From Alloalcanivorax xiamenensis (lineage in GTDB: Bacteria > Pseudomonadota > Gammaproteobacteria > Pseudomonadales > Alcanivoracaceae), in NCBI RefSeq assembly GCF_009846745.1, contig NZ_AQPF01000009.1, forward strand, positions 62,001 to 126,000: 64,000 nucleotides of DNA. The letters are read 5' to 3'. Made by a program: the position numbers and the translations under genes. Shown one piece after another: positions 35,912 through 44,563 of this stretch. The notes below the pieces were generated by a model. The model was given only the letters and a program-made list of their open reading frames with translations. It ran no database searches and was not told the origin of the DNA. The first letter of the stretch is position 1, and each line of letters begins with the position of its first letter.

Positions 35912-36643
35912 TTAGCGGTAAGGCGCGCGCCATTGCTCGATCAGCGTGTGGGCGATGCTGCCCGGCGGTGGTGTGCGCGGCAACTGATCATGGCGGAACC
36001 AGCCGGCATCGACGATCTCGTCGTCATCGATAACGATGTCACCGCCGGCATAGTCGCCATGGAAACCGAGCATCAGGGAATGAGGAAAGGGCCAGGACTG
36101 GCTGCGTGTGTAGTGCAGATCGCCAACCTGAATGCCGGTTTCCTCCATGACTTCCCGGCGTACCGCCTGCTCGGCGGTCTCCCCGGCTTCCATGAAGCCG
36201 GCCAGGCAGGAATAGAATCCGGAGGGAAAACGCGCGGAACGACCCAGCAAAGCGTATTCGCCATCACTGATCAGGGCGATCACGCAGGGAGTGATGCGGG
36301 GGTACTGGCGATAGTCACAGGCCGGGCAGATCATCGCCAGCTCACGTTCATGGGGCATCGTGGGAGAGCCACAGCGGCTGCAGAAACGGTGATTCTGTCG
36401 CCAGCTCATCACCTGCAGCGCCCGCGCCACCATGGTGAAAGTGTCGTCGTCCAGTTGGCCGAGGATCTGCCGCAACGGGGTCGGGTGAAGACGCTGGTCG
36501 GCCAGTTCGTGTTCTCCCTCGTCACACACATAGCAGGGCTGGCCATGCAGCACGCCGATGTAGCGGTAATTGGGGTGCTGGCGCAGCAGGAAGGCCGGCA
36601 ACCTGGGAATGCTGGGCGAAATCGATGTACAGGTTTTGTTCAT
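35912..36643 (-). CDS. nudC: NADH pyrophosphatase NudC, N-terminus out of frame
   Basis: NudC, NAD(H) pyrophosphatase and deNADding enzyme; the in-frame part is 243 aa. The zinc ribbon is FCSRCG ... CPACDYRQYPR, the Nudix box is GFMEAGETAEQAVRREVMEE, and the NudC-specific array SQSWPFPHSLM follows. The ATG at 36643 gives an unrelated start (MNKTCTSISPS). The normal NudC N-terminus, starting at a GTG at 36719 and reading WCFVVHEQNLYI (compare WWVVSHEQKLWL in E. coli), lies in the adjacent frame; the two frames join near 36590-36610. So the gene seems to carry a one-base frameshift or the read is wrong. The catalytic domain is intact. Confidence 0.82.
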   Translation of the reverse strand: MNKTCTSISPSIPRLPAFLLRQHPNYRYIGVLHGQPCYVCDEGEHELADQRLHPTPLRQILGQLDDDTFTMVARALQVMSWRQNHRFCSRCGSPTMPHERELAMICPACDYRQYPRITPCVIALISDGEYALLGRSARFPSGFYSCLAGFMEAGETAEQAVRREVMEETGIQVGDLHYTRSQSWPFPHSLMLGFHGDYAGGDIVIDDDEIVDAGWFRHDQLPRTPPPGSIAHTLIEQWRAPYR

Positions 36644-36719
36644 GGACCACGAAGCACCAGGCTTCGTCCGCGTCTCTCGGTTCCACCGAGGACAAGTCCA
36701 GGGAAAAGAAATGGTTCAC
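36590..36719 (-). pseudogene. nudC: Displaced 5' part of nudC (frameshift)
   Basis: The GTG at 36719 overlaps the fimL stop as GTGA and is preceded by GGAG, as expected for a coupled start. The next 40 codons encode a NudC-like N-terminus (DADEAWCFVVHEQNLYIDF) and end in LPA, while the downstream frame begins LPAFLLRQHPNYRYIGV. The frames differ by one base, so a single extra base near 36590-36610 would explain the break. Confidence 0.7.
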
Positions 36720-38380
36720 GATGTCGCTCCGCCTGTGGGATAGCCAAGGGCACCCACGGCCTGCTCCGCCACATCCAGAACGCCTTCTCCAATCGGTTTC
36801 TGTTCTTCCATGCTCTCGAGGTAGTAATCGATGGCGGTCAGGGCATCCGCCAGGGTCTCCATGGCGGTGACCGTGGGTGCCTCGCTGCCACCGATCAACT
36901 CCTTCTCGATATAACACCGACAGGCGTTGGTTACGGCGCAGGCCCGCTCCAGGTCGAGGAAGGTCATCCCCCCCACCACCGAAGCGAAAGTGCCCGGAAG
37001 ATTACTGAGATGCATGGTATCCCACTGTTGCTCCATATAGGAGGCCAACGACCGCTTTGCCAGCGCCAGGCCGGCGCGGCACTCGCCCACCACCGTCATG
37101 CGCGCCTCGTCCAGCTGATAGCGGGAGATGCGCTCATTGTTAACTTCGCGACGCACATCATCCGCCGGCGCCAGACTGCGCTCCAGGGTGGCGATGGTGT
37201 TCTCCGCGGCAAGCAGATCGTCCACCAGGGCGTGAAAGGCGCCGCTATCCACCTCGCCATCAGAGCGCCAGCCGGCCACATTCTCGGCGCGCTGGCGCAA
37301 TCCCCCGGCGCTTTGATTCTCGCCGATCATCTCCAGAGTGCTGGCGATGCGCCCGAGCCCTTCGGCGATAGCGCCATAATCGGTATCCGCCACGCCCTGG
37401 GCGGCCATGTCCAGGGTGTCCTTGATCTGGTTGATTTCCTCCTTCAGGGCGCCGGCCACGGAGCGGATCACGGAGCCCTTGGAACCGGTCATCAACGCCA
37501 ATTCACGCTGCAGATCGGCGTCGGCGGGACGTTCCCGCAGCCCGAACGCGGAGCGTACCTCGGTGGCGGCGCCCCCTTTTCCGCTGCCCAAAGCCGTGAG
37601 GTACAGGCATTCGCGCAACAGCTCCCCCGGCGGCTCCTGCTCAAGAGCATCGCGCCCCTGGTACACCAGAGCCTTCAATTGCCGGTCATAGCGGGCCAGC
37701 AAGGCGCGCCGGGCCGCGGTGAGCGCCATGTCGTCGTGCAGCAGGGACTCCAGCGCCGCTCGCGCCAGCCACCAGCGTTTGCCGCCGGCAAGCCGGTCAA
37801 TACGTTCCATGGCCCGCAGCATCAGGCGCAGGTGGGTCTGTCGGTCCTGCCCCTGCAGCAGGCCCAGCAGCCCCACCTGGTACATGTGGCGTAGCCGGCG
37901 GCTTTGCCGGGCCAGGCCATCCCCATCAGTAGGCGGCCCCGGCGGCATGCGCGGCAGGCCCTCATCCACCTTAAAAAAGCGGCTTTCCGGCAGCGGCGCG
38001 CGGCCGGCGGCCTGGCGCAATTCATTGATGCCAGCCACCAGAACCTCCGGCAGCGGACTGCCGCTGAGCTGGACGTATTCCAAATAGTGGCCGAGCAACA
38101 CGATGGCGTTACCCAGTGCCTGGATCAGGGGCGCTTCCGGTCGCCTCTGAATCTCCCTGGCGGTCAGCACCATGTCCTCCGCCATTACAGTGGCGGCATC
38201 CAGTTCCAGCATCTGGCAGATGCCACGTAATTGCTGGAAGGCATCGATGCACCGCTCCAGAGCCGCCCCCTCGGCCTGGTTCTCGGCGAAGGCTTCCAGG
38301 CTGGATTCCGATTCGCCAAGGGTGGTGTCGATGGCTTCCTTGAGAAAGGTCAAGGAGGTGGTATTGGTGATCGCGACCAT
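36716..38380 (-). CDS. fimL: FimL-like regulator (ChpA N-terminal homologue)
   Basis: Protein of 554 aa with the sequence style of the N-terminal Hpt-containing part of ChpA (LEAFAENQAEGAALERCID, CQMLELDAATVMAEDMVL), like P. aeruginosa FimL (about 557 aa), which supports type IV pilus twitching and cAMP synthesis. It has no response-regulator or kinase domain. The next gene is nudC, as in P. aeruginosa, where fimL and nudC are neighbours; this synteny is the main reason for the name. I chose ATG 38380 over the TTG at 38446. Its stop overlaps the nudC start region as GTGA. No other pilus genes are in the window. Confidence 0.82.
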   Translation of the reverse strand: MVAITNTTSLTFLKEAIDTTLGESESSLEAFAENQAEGAALERCIDAFQQLRGICQMLELDAATVMAEDMVLTAREIQRRPEAPLIQALGNAIVLLGHYLEYVQLSGSPLPEVLVAGINELRQAAGRAPLPESRFFKVDEGLPRMPPGPPTDGDGLARQSRRLRHMYQVGLLGLLQGQDRQTHLRLMLRAMERIDRLAGGKRWWLARAALESLLHDDMALTAARRALLARYDRQLKALVYQGRDALEQEPPGELLRECLYLTALGSGKGGAATEVRSAFGLRERPADADLQRELALMTGSKGSVIRSVAGALKEEINQIKDTLDMAAQGVADTDYGAIAEGLGRIASTLEMIGENQSAGGLRQRAENVAGWRSDGEVDSGAFHALVDDLLAAENTIATLERSLAPADDVRREVNNERISRYQLDEARMTVVGECRAGLALAKRSLASYMEQQWDTMHLSNLPGTFASVVGGMTFLDLERACAVTNACRCYIEKELIGGSEAPTVTAMETLADALTAIDYYLESMEEQKPIGEGVLDVAEQAVGALGYPTGGATS

Positions 38381-38784
38381 GGGTAGCCCACTCGCTTGTT
38401 TTGGTTTGAACTTGATGCCACGGGCCCGGCGGGCAACCCGACCCAAGATGAGCCCGGTGGCGAGAGCGAAATAATTTTCACTTTGTCACTGCTCAAACGG
38501 TGCGTCAACTTTCGCCTCTAAGCAACTGATTTGTCTGCGCATTGTTAACCAGGGCACAGCCGAAATCAGTACCTCCCTCTCATCGTACTTTAGTTGACCG
38601 TATCGTAAGAATTGAACGGCTTATGATTACCGCCTGGTTTTCGCAGCGGGATCGTGGACCGTTGGAGCGGATCATGGAACTATTTTGGCGGGAACGCGCC
38701 CGGCTCGCCTCGGTCCCTGGCGGTGGACACAAAGTAAGCTCCGCGCGGGGGATTTCCCCCGGCACGGCATGCCAACTCAGGAGG
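38381..38784. other. 404-bp intergenic region between thrH and fimL
   Basis: No gene is supported here. The part near 38465-38600 is AT-rich for this genome and is probably the fimL promoter region; a TTGACG on the minus strand (near 38508) could be a -35 element but its -10 partner is poor. A GGGGG/CCCCC hairpin at 38747-38760 without a T-run lies just after thrH. Nothing else was recognised. Confidence 0.6.
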
Positions 38785-39402
38785 TCAGAGCGGGAGTTCG
38801 CGGTTGCTGGCTTTGACGATTTCTTTTTTCAGATCTTCGTAACTGTGTACCGCCGGGAACTGGGGAAATTCCGCGATCACGTTGTCCGGAGCGTGGAACA
38901 GAATGCCCTGCTCCGCTTCCGACAGCATGGTGGTATCGTTGTAGGAGTCGCCCGCGGCGATGACCCGGTAGTTCAGGCTGTGCAGCGCCTTGACCGAGGC
39001 TCGCTTGGGGTCCTGCTGACGCAGTACGTAGTCGGTGATACGGCCACTATCGTCCACTTCCAGACGGTGGCAGAACAGGGTCGGCTGGCCCAGCTTACGC
39101 ATCAACGGCAGTGCGAACTCATAGAAGGTGTCGGAGAGAATGATCAGTTGGAAGTGCTCCCGCGCCCAATCGACAAAGGCCGGGGCACCTTCCAACGGCT
39201 CCAGGGTATCGATCACCGCCTGGATATCCGACAGACCGTAGCCGTGTTGGTCGAGCAGCCCCAACCGCATTCGCATCAGTTCGTCGTAATCGGGGATATC
39301 CCGGGTGGTGGCCCGCAGTTCCTCGATCCCGGTGCGCTCGGCGAAGTTGATCCAGATTTCGGGGATCAGCACCCCTTCCAGATCAAGACATAACAATTCC
39401 AC
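38785..39402 (-). CDS. thrH: Bifunctional phosphoserine phosphatase/homoserine phosphotransferase ThrH
   Basis: ThrH, 205 aa, a HAD-superfamily enzyme that dephosphorylates phosphoserine and can transfer the phosphate to homoserine. The nucleophile motif is CLDLEGVLIPE (DxE variant typical of ThrH), motif II ILSDTFYEF, and motif III/IV VIAAGDSYNDTTML. Length equals the P. aeruginosa enzyme. The start is GTG 39402 (VELLCLDLEG) with AAGGGGGAT upstream; the open frame extends to 39648 inside cysB without homology. cysB lies 160 bases upstream on the same strand. Confidence 0.95.
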   Translation of the reverse strand: MELLCLDLEGVLIPEIWINFAERTGIEELRATTRDIPDYDELMRMRLGLLDQHGYGLSDIQAVIDTLEPLEGAPAFVDWAREHFQLIILSDTFYEFALPLMRKLGQPTLFCHRLEVDDSGRITDYVLRQQDPKRASVKALHSLNYRVIAAGDSYNDTTMLSEAEQGILFHAPDNVIAEFPQFPAVHSYEDLKKEIVKASNRELPL

Positions 39403-39562
39403 GTTGATCCCCCTTGGGATTGAATAAAGATGGACGGTGTCCTTGGCCGCGAACGGCGGTCCCGGCGGCTCCGAGCCGGCACACTCCCAGGCCGGCACAA
39501 TGTAGCCGCGCCCCGGCCGCTTTGCAACGCGCTCACCGGGATCGGAGCCCCTGAACCGGCGC

Positions 39563-40537
39563 TCACAGCATGGGCAGTTCGATGTTCTGAAACAGCGCTT
39601 CGCGTTCCTCACGGGTGCTGGCCCGTACCGCCGCATCAATGACCTCACGGGTCAGGTGCGGAGCGAACAGTTGGATGAATTCGTACATGAAACCACGCAA
39701 GAAAGTCCCCTTGCGGAAACCGATCCGGGTGGTGCTGGGCTCGAACAGATGGCCTGCTTCCAGATTGACCAGCCCTTTGTCCTGAACCGGGTCCACCGCC
39801 ATATGGGCCACGATGCCCACCCCCATGCCAAGGCGCACATAGGTCTTGATCACGTCCGCATCGGCGGCGGTGAACACCACTTTCGGTTCCAGGCCCTGCC
39901 GGGCGAAGGCATCGTCCAACTTGCTGCGGCCGGTGAAGCCGAATACATAGGTGACGATCGGGTACTCGGCCAGGGCCTCCAGGGTCAGCGGCTTGATCTT
40001 GGTCAGCGGGTGGCCTTCGGGAACCACCACGGTCCGGTTCCAGCGGTAGCAAGGCATCATCACCAGGTCGGTGAACAGCTCCAGAGCCTCGGTGGCGATG
40101 GCGAAATCGACGCTGCCGTCCGCCGCCATTTCCGAAATCTGCATCGGCGTGCCCTGATTCATATGCAGGGAGACATCCGGAAAGCGCTGGGTGAACTTCT
40201 GAATCACCGGTGGCAGAGCATAACGGGCCTGGGTGTGGGTGGTGGCGATGCTAAGGTCACCCTTGGTCTCGTCCCGGAATTCCTGGGCCACCCGCTTGAT
40301 GGCCTCGGTTTGCTGGAGGATATCGCCGGCGATGCGCAGGATGGCCTCCCCCGCCGGGGTGACGTGGGTCAGGTGCTTGCCGCTGCGGGCGAATACCTCC
40401 ACCCCCAGCTCATCCTCGAGCATGCGGATCTGCTTGCTGATGCCGGGTTGCGAGGTGTACAGAGCCTGGGCGGTGGCTGAGACATTCAGATCGTGGCGGG
40501 CCACTTCCCAGATATAACGAAGCTGCTGGAGTTTCAT
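39563..40537 (-). CDS. cysB: LysR-type regulator CysB
   Basis: CysB, 324 aa, master activator of sulfur assimilation, responding to N-acetylserine or O-acetylserine. The N-terminal helix-turn-helix region is MKLQQLRYIWEVARHDLNVS and QALYTSQPGISKQIRMLEDE; the substrate-binding domain has the conserved TTHTQARYALP and TYVFGFTGRSKLD. The sulfite reductase gene cysI in this window is a likely target. The region just upstream (40538-40600) is AT-rich and is the expected site of its own promoter and autoregulation. Confidence 0.96.
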   Translation of the reverse strand: MKLQQLRYIWEVARHDLNVSATAQALYTSQPGISKQIRMLEDELGVEVFARSGKHLTHVTPAGEAILRIAGDILQQTEAIKRVAQEFRDETKGDLSIATTHTQARYALPPVIQKFTQRFPDVSLHMNQGTPMQISEMAADGSVDFAIATEALELFTDLVMMPCYRWNRTVVVPEGHPLTKIKPLTLEALAEYPIVTYVFGFTGRSKLDDAFARQGLEPKVVFTAADADVIKTYVRLGMGVGIVAHMAVDPVQDKGLVNLEAGHLFEPSTTRIGFRKGTFLRGFMYEFIQLFAPHLTREVIDAAVRASTREEREALFQNIELPML

Positions 40538-40640
40538 GGGCGCTCCCGGCCTATGCGCTGAACAGGTTATAAAAATATAAAGAACTATTCAGAGAAAGCA
40601 TAGGGGGCAGCGTTTTTTCCGTTCAATGCGTGCGCCCGGT

Positions 40641-41561
40641 CTACGGTTCCGTCCGTGGCGCATTGGCGATGCCGTGTGGCACATGCCCGGCGGCCACGTG
40701 TTCACGGGCGGATTCGCAGTGGCCCTGCTGGTCGTCGAAGAAGACGTCGGCGCCGAAGGCGCGCAGGAACGGCCCCTTTGGCAACCCGCCCAGGAACAGG
40801 CTTTCGTCCAAACGGATCCCCCAGGCCCGGAGAGTCCGCACGACCCTTTCATGGGCCGGCGCCGAGCGCGCGGTGACCAGAGCGGTGCGAATCGGACACT
40901 GCTCCATGGGGAACGCCATCTGGATCTGGTGCAGCGCTTCCAGAAACGGCTTGAACGGCCCGTCACTGAGCGGCTGCCAGGCGGCTGCCTTCTCGCTCTC
41001 GGCGAACGCCTCCAGACCGCTGCTCTGGAACACCCGCTCGGATTCGTCGGAAAACAACACGGCGTCACCGTCGAAAGCAATCCGGAGGAGATCATCCTGT
41101 TGTTCCAGCGATCCGCCGGAAAGAATGTTGGCGGCGGCGAATCCGGCATCCAGCACCTGACGAACGTCATCCGGACTGGTGGACAGGAACAGGTGCGCAC
41201 CAAATGCGGAGACGTAACGGTGTGGGCTTTGGCCGCCGGCAAAAGCCGCCCGGGTGATGGGGAGGCCGTAATGCTCTATGGAGTTGAAGACGCGCAAGCC
41301 GGTATCCGAACTGTTGCGCGACAGCAGAATCACCTCCACCCGGTCGCGGCCCTGCTCCAGCTTGTTGATGGCCAGCAGCTTGGTCACCAGAGGAAAGGCG
41401 TCGCCGGGCTTGAGGATGTCGTCCTCATGGGCGGTCTGGTACTCCTGAAAAGCGTCCAATCCTTCCTCTTCGTACACTTTGTGGCTGTCGCTGAGGTCGA
41501 ACAATGCCCGGGAACTGATCGCCACCACCAGCTTGCCGTCAAAGGAAATCGCCATATTCAT
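40641..41561 (-). CDS. Cytosolic 5'-nucleotidase family protein
   Basis: Protein of 306 aa of the bacterial 5'-nucleotidase family related to eukaryotic cytosolic 5'-nucleotidase 1 (NT5C1). Visible features are the repeated hydrolase-like segments VVAISSRALFDLS, VILLSRNSSDTGLRVFNSIE and LRIAFDGDAVLFSDE (probable HAD-type aspartates) and ALVTARSAPAHERVVRTLR. Likely role is dephosphorylation of nucleoside monophosphates; specificity is unknown. The start at 41561 (MNMAISFDG) has a second in-frame ATG two codons on. It is downstream of, and possibly on the same transcript as, nothing; the AlgP-like gene is divergent. Confidence 0.82.
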   Translation of the reverse strand: MNMAISFDGKLVVAISSRALFDLSDSHKVYEEEGLDAFQEYQTAHEDDILKPGDAFPLVTKLLAINKLEQGRDRVEVILLSRNSSDTGLRVFNSIEHYGLPITRAAFAGGQSPHRYVSAFGAHLFLSTSPDDVRQVLDAGFAAANILSGGSLEQQDDLLRIAFDGDAVLFSDESERVFQSSGLEAFAESEKAAAWQPLSDGPFKPFLEALHQIQMAFPMEQCPIRTALVTARSAPAHERVVRTLRAWGIRLDESLFLGGLPKGPFLRAFGADVFFDDQQGHCESAREHVAAGHVPHGIANAPRTEP

Positions 41562-41761
41562 TTATCCTGTTGCGCTGCGGGCAGTATCCCCGCTGGCCTG
41601 GCAAAGCTCAATGGCGTTGCCGGAATGACGCGAATCGGCGGCGCTACGCTGTTGTCCAGCCCCAGGATGTGACATAAAGTTTCAGTGGCACCGCGGGGGA
41701 TTCCGACCCGGTGCGCACTCAAAGCCCTCACACACATCCATCCGGGGAAAGGGAGTCATCC

Positions 41762-42376
41762 ATGGCCGCGAATACAGTACGAAGCCGCCTTGACGATTTG
41801 CAGGCGCAGATTCGCAAGTTGGCGGAACGTTTCGATAACGAAAGGGATAAGCAGATCGCGCAGTTGGAAAAACAACTGGAGAAGGCTCGCCAGCGACTTA
41901 ACCAGGAGGTCGAGCGCCGCCGCGACACGCTCAATCGACTCGAGAAGCTGCAGGCGGAATACCGGGAGAAAGCCAATGCCACGGTCAAGCGTCAACTGGA
42001 CCGCGCCCGCAAAGCGGTGGACGAAGCGCGTTCCCGGGTGGACGAATCGGAAGCTCGCAAGCGGTTCCTGGAAACCGAGGTAAAGGTACTCAAAGCCACC
42101 GCCAAACAGGCCAACAGCCTGGCCAAAGTAATCGGCCAGTACCAAAAGGATCTGGAAAAGCGGGCCAAGGAGATTGAAAAGAGAGTCGGCGGCGATGCGC
42201 CGAAAGCGGCCCCTAAACGGAAGAAAGCCGCGGTGAGGAAGAAAGCCCCCGCGCCTCGGAAGAAAGCAGCCGCCAAGAAAAAAGCCGCGATAAAAGCCGC
42301 ACCGGCGAAGAAAAAGGCCGCCACGCGTAAGAAAGCCGCGACCCGGGCGTCCCCGACACCAGGCGACGCTTCCTGA
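41762..42376 (+). CDS. AlgP-like basic coiled-coil protein with Lys/Ala repeats
   Basis: Protein of 204 aa with two clear parts. Residues 1-145 are a long charged coiled coil (ERFDNERDKQIAQLEKQLEK, LEKLQAEYREKANATVKRQL). The last 55 or so are histone H1-like repeats of KKAA/KKAP type (KRKKAAVRKK, KKAAAKKKAAIKAA). This is the layout of P. aeruginosa AlgP (AlgR3), a DNA-associated protein once linked to alginate control; here the function is likely nucleoid-associated or unknown. GGGAGTC precedes the ATG. The repeats are prone to length change. Confidence 0.8.
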   Translation: MAANTVRSRLDDLQAQIRKLAERFDNERDKQIAQLEKQLEKARQRLNQEVERRRDTLNRLEKLQAEYREKANATVKRQLDRARKAVDEARSRVDESEARKRFLETEVKVLKATAKQANSLAKVIGQYQKDLEKRAKEIEKRVGGDAPKAAPKRKKAAVRKKAPAPRKKAAAKKKAAIKAAPAKKKAATRKKAATRASPTPGDAS

Positions 42377-42427
42377 ATCGCTCCGCGCCGGCGGCCCTGC
42401 CGTCGGCGCGGTCTTGCCTTTAGGCGC

Positions 42428-43093
42428 TCAGAACCGGTGCAGCAGACTCTGATAGTAGGCCACCACCGGCTTGCGATGGCTGCGCTCCATGGCCGGTAAT
42501 CCCTTGTCCACGACTGAGGTGGAGGCCTTGTTGATGGTGGCGCGGGCAGTGGAGACGAGGCCGCGATTGATGGCGCCGAGCTTCAGACTGCCGAGGGTCT
42601 TGTCCAAATAGTTTTCAATAGCCCCATCGGTGATGCCATGCATCACTTCCACCAGGTGGGCCATCTCCCCTTCCCCGTTGGCGAACGATTCAAAAACCTG
42701 ATTGGCGCGCTCGGCCAGATCCGGCGGCAATGGATAGCCGACAAAAATGTCGCCGCCCTTTTCCAGTCGCAGGGAACGGAAATGGTCCGCAAGAGCGTGT
42801 TGCTCCTCGACGCTGGCTTTGCGCATCAGGCGTCCCGCCAGCCCATGGGCTGCCTTACGGATCACTTTCATGGCCCCCATGATCATGTTCACCGCGGTAC
42901 CGCGGGCGTTGACGGCTTCGATCGGCCCGGTGAAGTAGGTATGCAGGACTTCGTCGATGAAAGGATCGGTGATGCCATCCAGATCCGCGGCATGGTTGCC
43001 AGACGGGTTCTCCCGCATCTTGGCGAGAAAAGCGTCGATCCGCTGGCGCAGTGTTTCGCTGGCGGGAAAGGCCACGTACAGGGTGTCACTCAT
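42428..43093 (-). CDS. Conserved protein of unknown function
   Basis: Unrecognised protein of 221 aa, predicted soluble, largely helical, with no signal peptide or clear membrane helix. Conserved-looking stretches are ADLDGITDPFIDEVLHTYFT, GAMKVIRKAAHGLAGRLM and YLDKTLGSLKLGAINRG. The start ATG 43093 (MSDTLYVAFPASE) is chosen because residues before it in the longer frame are unrelated in style. It is convergent with the AlgP-like gene and 113 bases downstream of the DUF2489 gene on the same strand. Confidence 0.75.
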   Translation of the reverse strand: MSDTLYVAFPASETLRQRIDAFLAKMRENPSGNHAADLDGITDPFIDEVLHTYFTGPIEAVNARGTAVNMIMGAMKVIRKAAHGLAGRLMRKASVEEQHALADHFRSLRLEKGGDIFVGYPLPPDLAERANQVFESFANGEGEMAHLVEVMHGITDGAIENYLDKTLGSLKLGAINRGLVSTARATINKASTSVVDKGLPAMERSHRKPVVAYYQSLLHRF

Positions 43094-43206
43094 AATCTGA
43101 ACTCGGCTTCCAATAACGGGTAAAAGTTTCAAACAATGGAAAGCGCCGATCATACCCAATGGTATACAAGGCGCCCGCAGCCGTGACGCCTGAACAGAAT
43201 GTCTTT

Positions 43207-43680
43207 TCAGTCAGTCCGACGGCGCGGACAAAGCTGCCGCCGCCATTGCACCAGCACCCTCGCAAGCCGCTCGGTGGCCTGCATGAACGCCTCCGATTGC
43301 TCGTCCTCCAAGCGCAGTCGATCAAAGTCCTCCCGATTGCGCTGGGCCGGAGTAAGTGCCTTGCGAGCGTCGCCCCGGTGAAAATTTTCGCAGTCGTTGG
43401 CCAGTTGATGAATCGCCGCCAGATCCACTTTCGGTGCCACCCGCGCCGGCAGGCAATCCAATAACGCCGCCATTCTCAGACTGGCCTCGCCGGCATCGAC
43501 CTGCCCTTGCATATAAGCCCGGCTGAGCACTTCCAGGCTCTCCAGAACCTGGGCATGGCGGTGCCGCTCAAGTTCCTCTTCACGGCGGCGGGACATCCAG
43601 CGCCAGATCAACAGCCCCAACACCACGCCGATCAGCAAGCCGATCGCGATTGCCAGGGCCAATTGCATGCCCATCCCCAT
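43207..43680 (-). CDS. DUF2489-like small membrane protein
   Basis: Protein of 157 aa with one N-terminal membrane helix (MQLALAIAIGLLIGVVLGLL) followed by a basic stop-transfer segment RRREEELERHRH and a helical cytoplasmic domain with SLEVLSRAYMQGQVDAGEAS and a short conserved RMAALLD. The arrangement matches DUF2489, a gammaproteobacterial family of unknown function. AGGAGAACTTT precedes ATG 43680; the frame extends to 43839 but upstream residues look non-coding. Confidence 0.72.
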   Translation of the reverse strand: MGMGMQLALAIAIGLLIGVVLGLLIWRWMSRRREEELERHRHAQVLESLEVLSRAYMQGQVDAGEASLRMAALLDCLPARVAPKVDLAAIHQLANDCENFHRGDARKALTPAQRNREDFDRLRLEDEQSEAFMQATERLARVLVQWRRQLCPRRRTD

Positions 43681-43952
43681 AAAGTTCTCCTGGTTCACCG
43701 TGTCTTGATTGATTGGCCGCGCCGCCGGTCCGATGTTGTATGAAGGCGTATTGAAAATCATCATCGCCGGTCTCATATTGCGCCGGGAGGGCCGTCGATT
43801 CAGCCCTCCAGCCAGCACCATCGGCGCGCAGCGCAACATACCGGTTCCATCCGTCGGACGTCCAACCCGCCGGCCAGCGGACCACGCCAGGATTATGCAC
43901 AGGCTCCAAGGAAACTTGAGAGGATTGCGAGAATTGTGAGGAGAGCCAAGCA

Positions 43953-44378
43953 GTGACGCCGAGCCTGCCCCCCTGGTTGCACCAACTGGGACAGACCCTG
44001 GAACCCTGGTTTCCCGCGCTCACTTTGATCGGGCTGCTGATGGCGGTCATTTCGACCCTGGCCATCCCCTGGCTGGTGATTCGCATGCCGGCGGATTACT
44101 TCACCGCCGAACGGCGCCCCACCCGCTATCGTCACCCCGGCCATTGGCTGCTGTGGGCATTGCGCAATGCCCTTGCAATAGTGCTGCTGGCCGCCGGCCT
44201 GCTGATGCTGGTATTGCCCGGGCAGGGCCTGCTGACCATGCTGATCGCGGTGATGGTCAGCACTTTTCCCGGCAAATACCGGCTGGAAAGGGCTATTGTC
44301 CGCCATCGCGGTGTGTTCCGGGCCGTCAACTGGATTCGCCGGCGCCGACGACGGGAACCGCTTCACTATCCTCCATGA
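43953..44378 (+). CDS. PGPGW-like transmembrane protein
   Basis: Small membrane protein of 141 aa with three hydrophobic helices. The pattern of a helix followed by LPGQGLLTMLIAVMVSTFPG and a basic C-terminal tail (RHRGVFRAVNWIRRRRRRE) resembles the PGPGW transmembrane family; the exact PGPGW motif is here LPGQGLLT. The start is a GTG at 43953 with GAGGAG upstream. Function unknown. A REP-like element follows before mtnA. Confidence 0.72.
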   Translation: MTPSLPPWLHQLGQTLEPWFPALTLIGLLMAVISTLAIPWLVIRMPADYFTAERRPTRYRHPGHWLLWALRNALAIVLLAAGLLMLVLPGQGLLTMLIAVMVSTFPGKYRLERAIVRHRGVFRAVNWIRRRRRREPLHYPP

Positions 44379-44395
44379 CAATCACGAGAATGCTG

Positions 44396-44456
44396 ATTCG
44401 CTGGCAAGCCGACTTCCCAAAGCGGTTTCGCGGCTCCTTGTGTGATGCCAGCGAAT
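44396..44456. repeat. REP-like intergenic element upstream of mtnA
   Basis: ATTCGCTGGCA (44396-44406) and TGCCAGCGAAT (44446-44456) are exact 11-bp inverted arms; the interior contains GACTTCCCA. The TTCGC...GCGAA ends and CTTCCCA core match the other two REP-like elements in the window. Confidence 0.7.
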
Positions 44457-44563
44457 ATAGCAATAGACGTCGCCATGAGATGCCGTCGTGACGGAGGACT
44501 GTTGTAGAATATCCGTCCCGGCCGGCGCCGGGTGACGCTTTCGCTACTTTCACGGAGATATTG

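Noticed and set aside
38542..39393. Plus-strand open frame of 283 aa over thrH and its downstream gap
   Set aside because: Most of it is antisense to thrH, which is well supported; the rest has no coding features.
44379..44563. SAM riboswitch upstream of mtnA
   Set aside because: The structured part of this gap is a REP-like inverted repeat; no SAM-I or SAM-II core was recognised.
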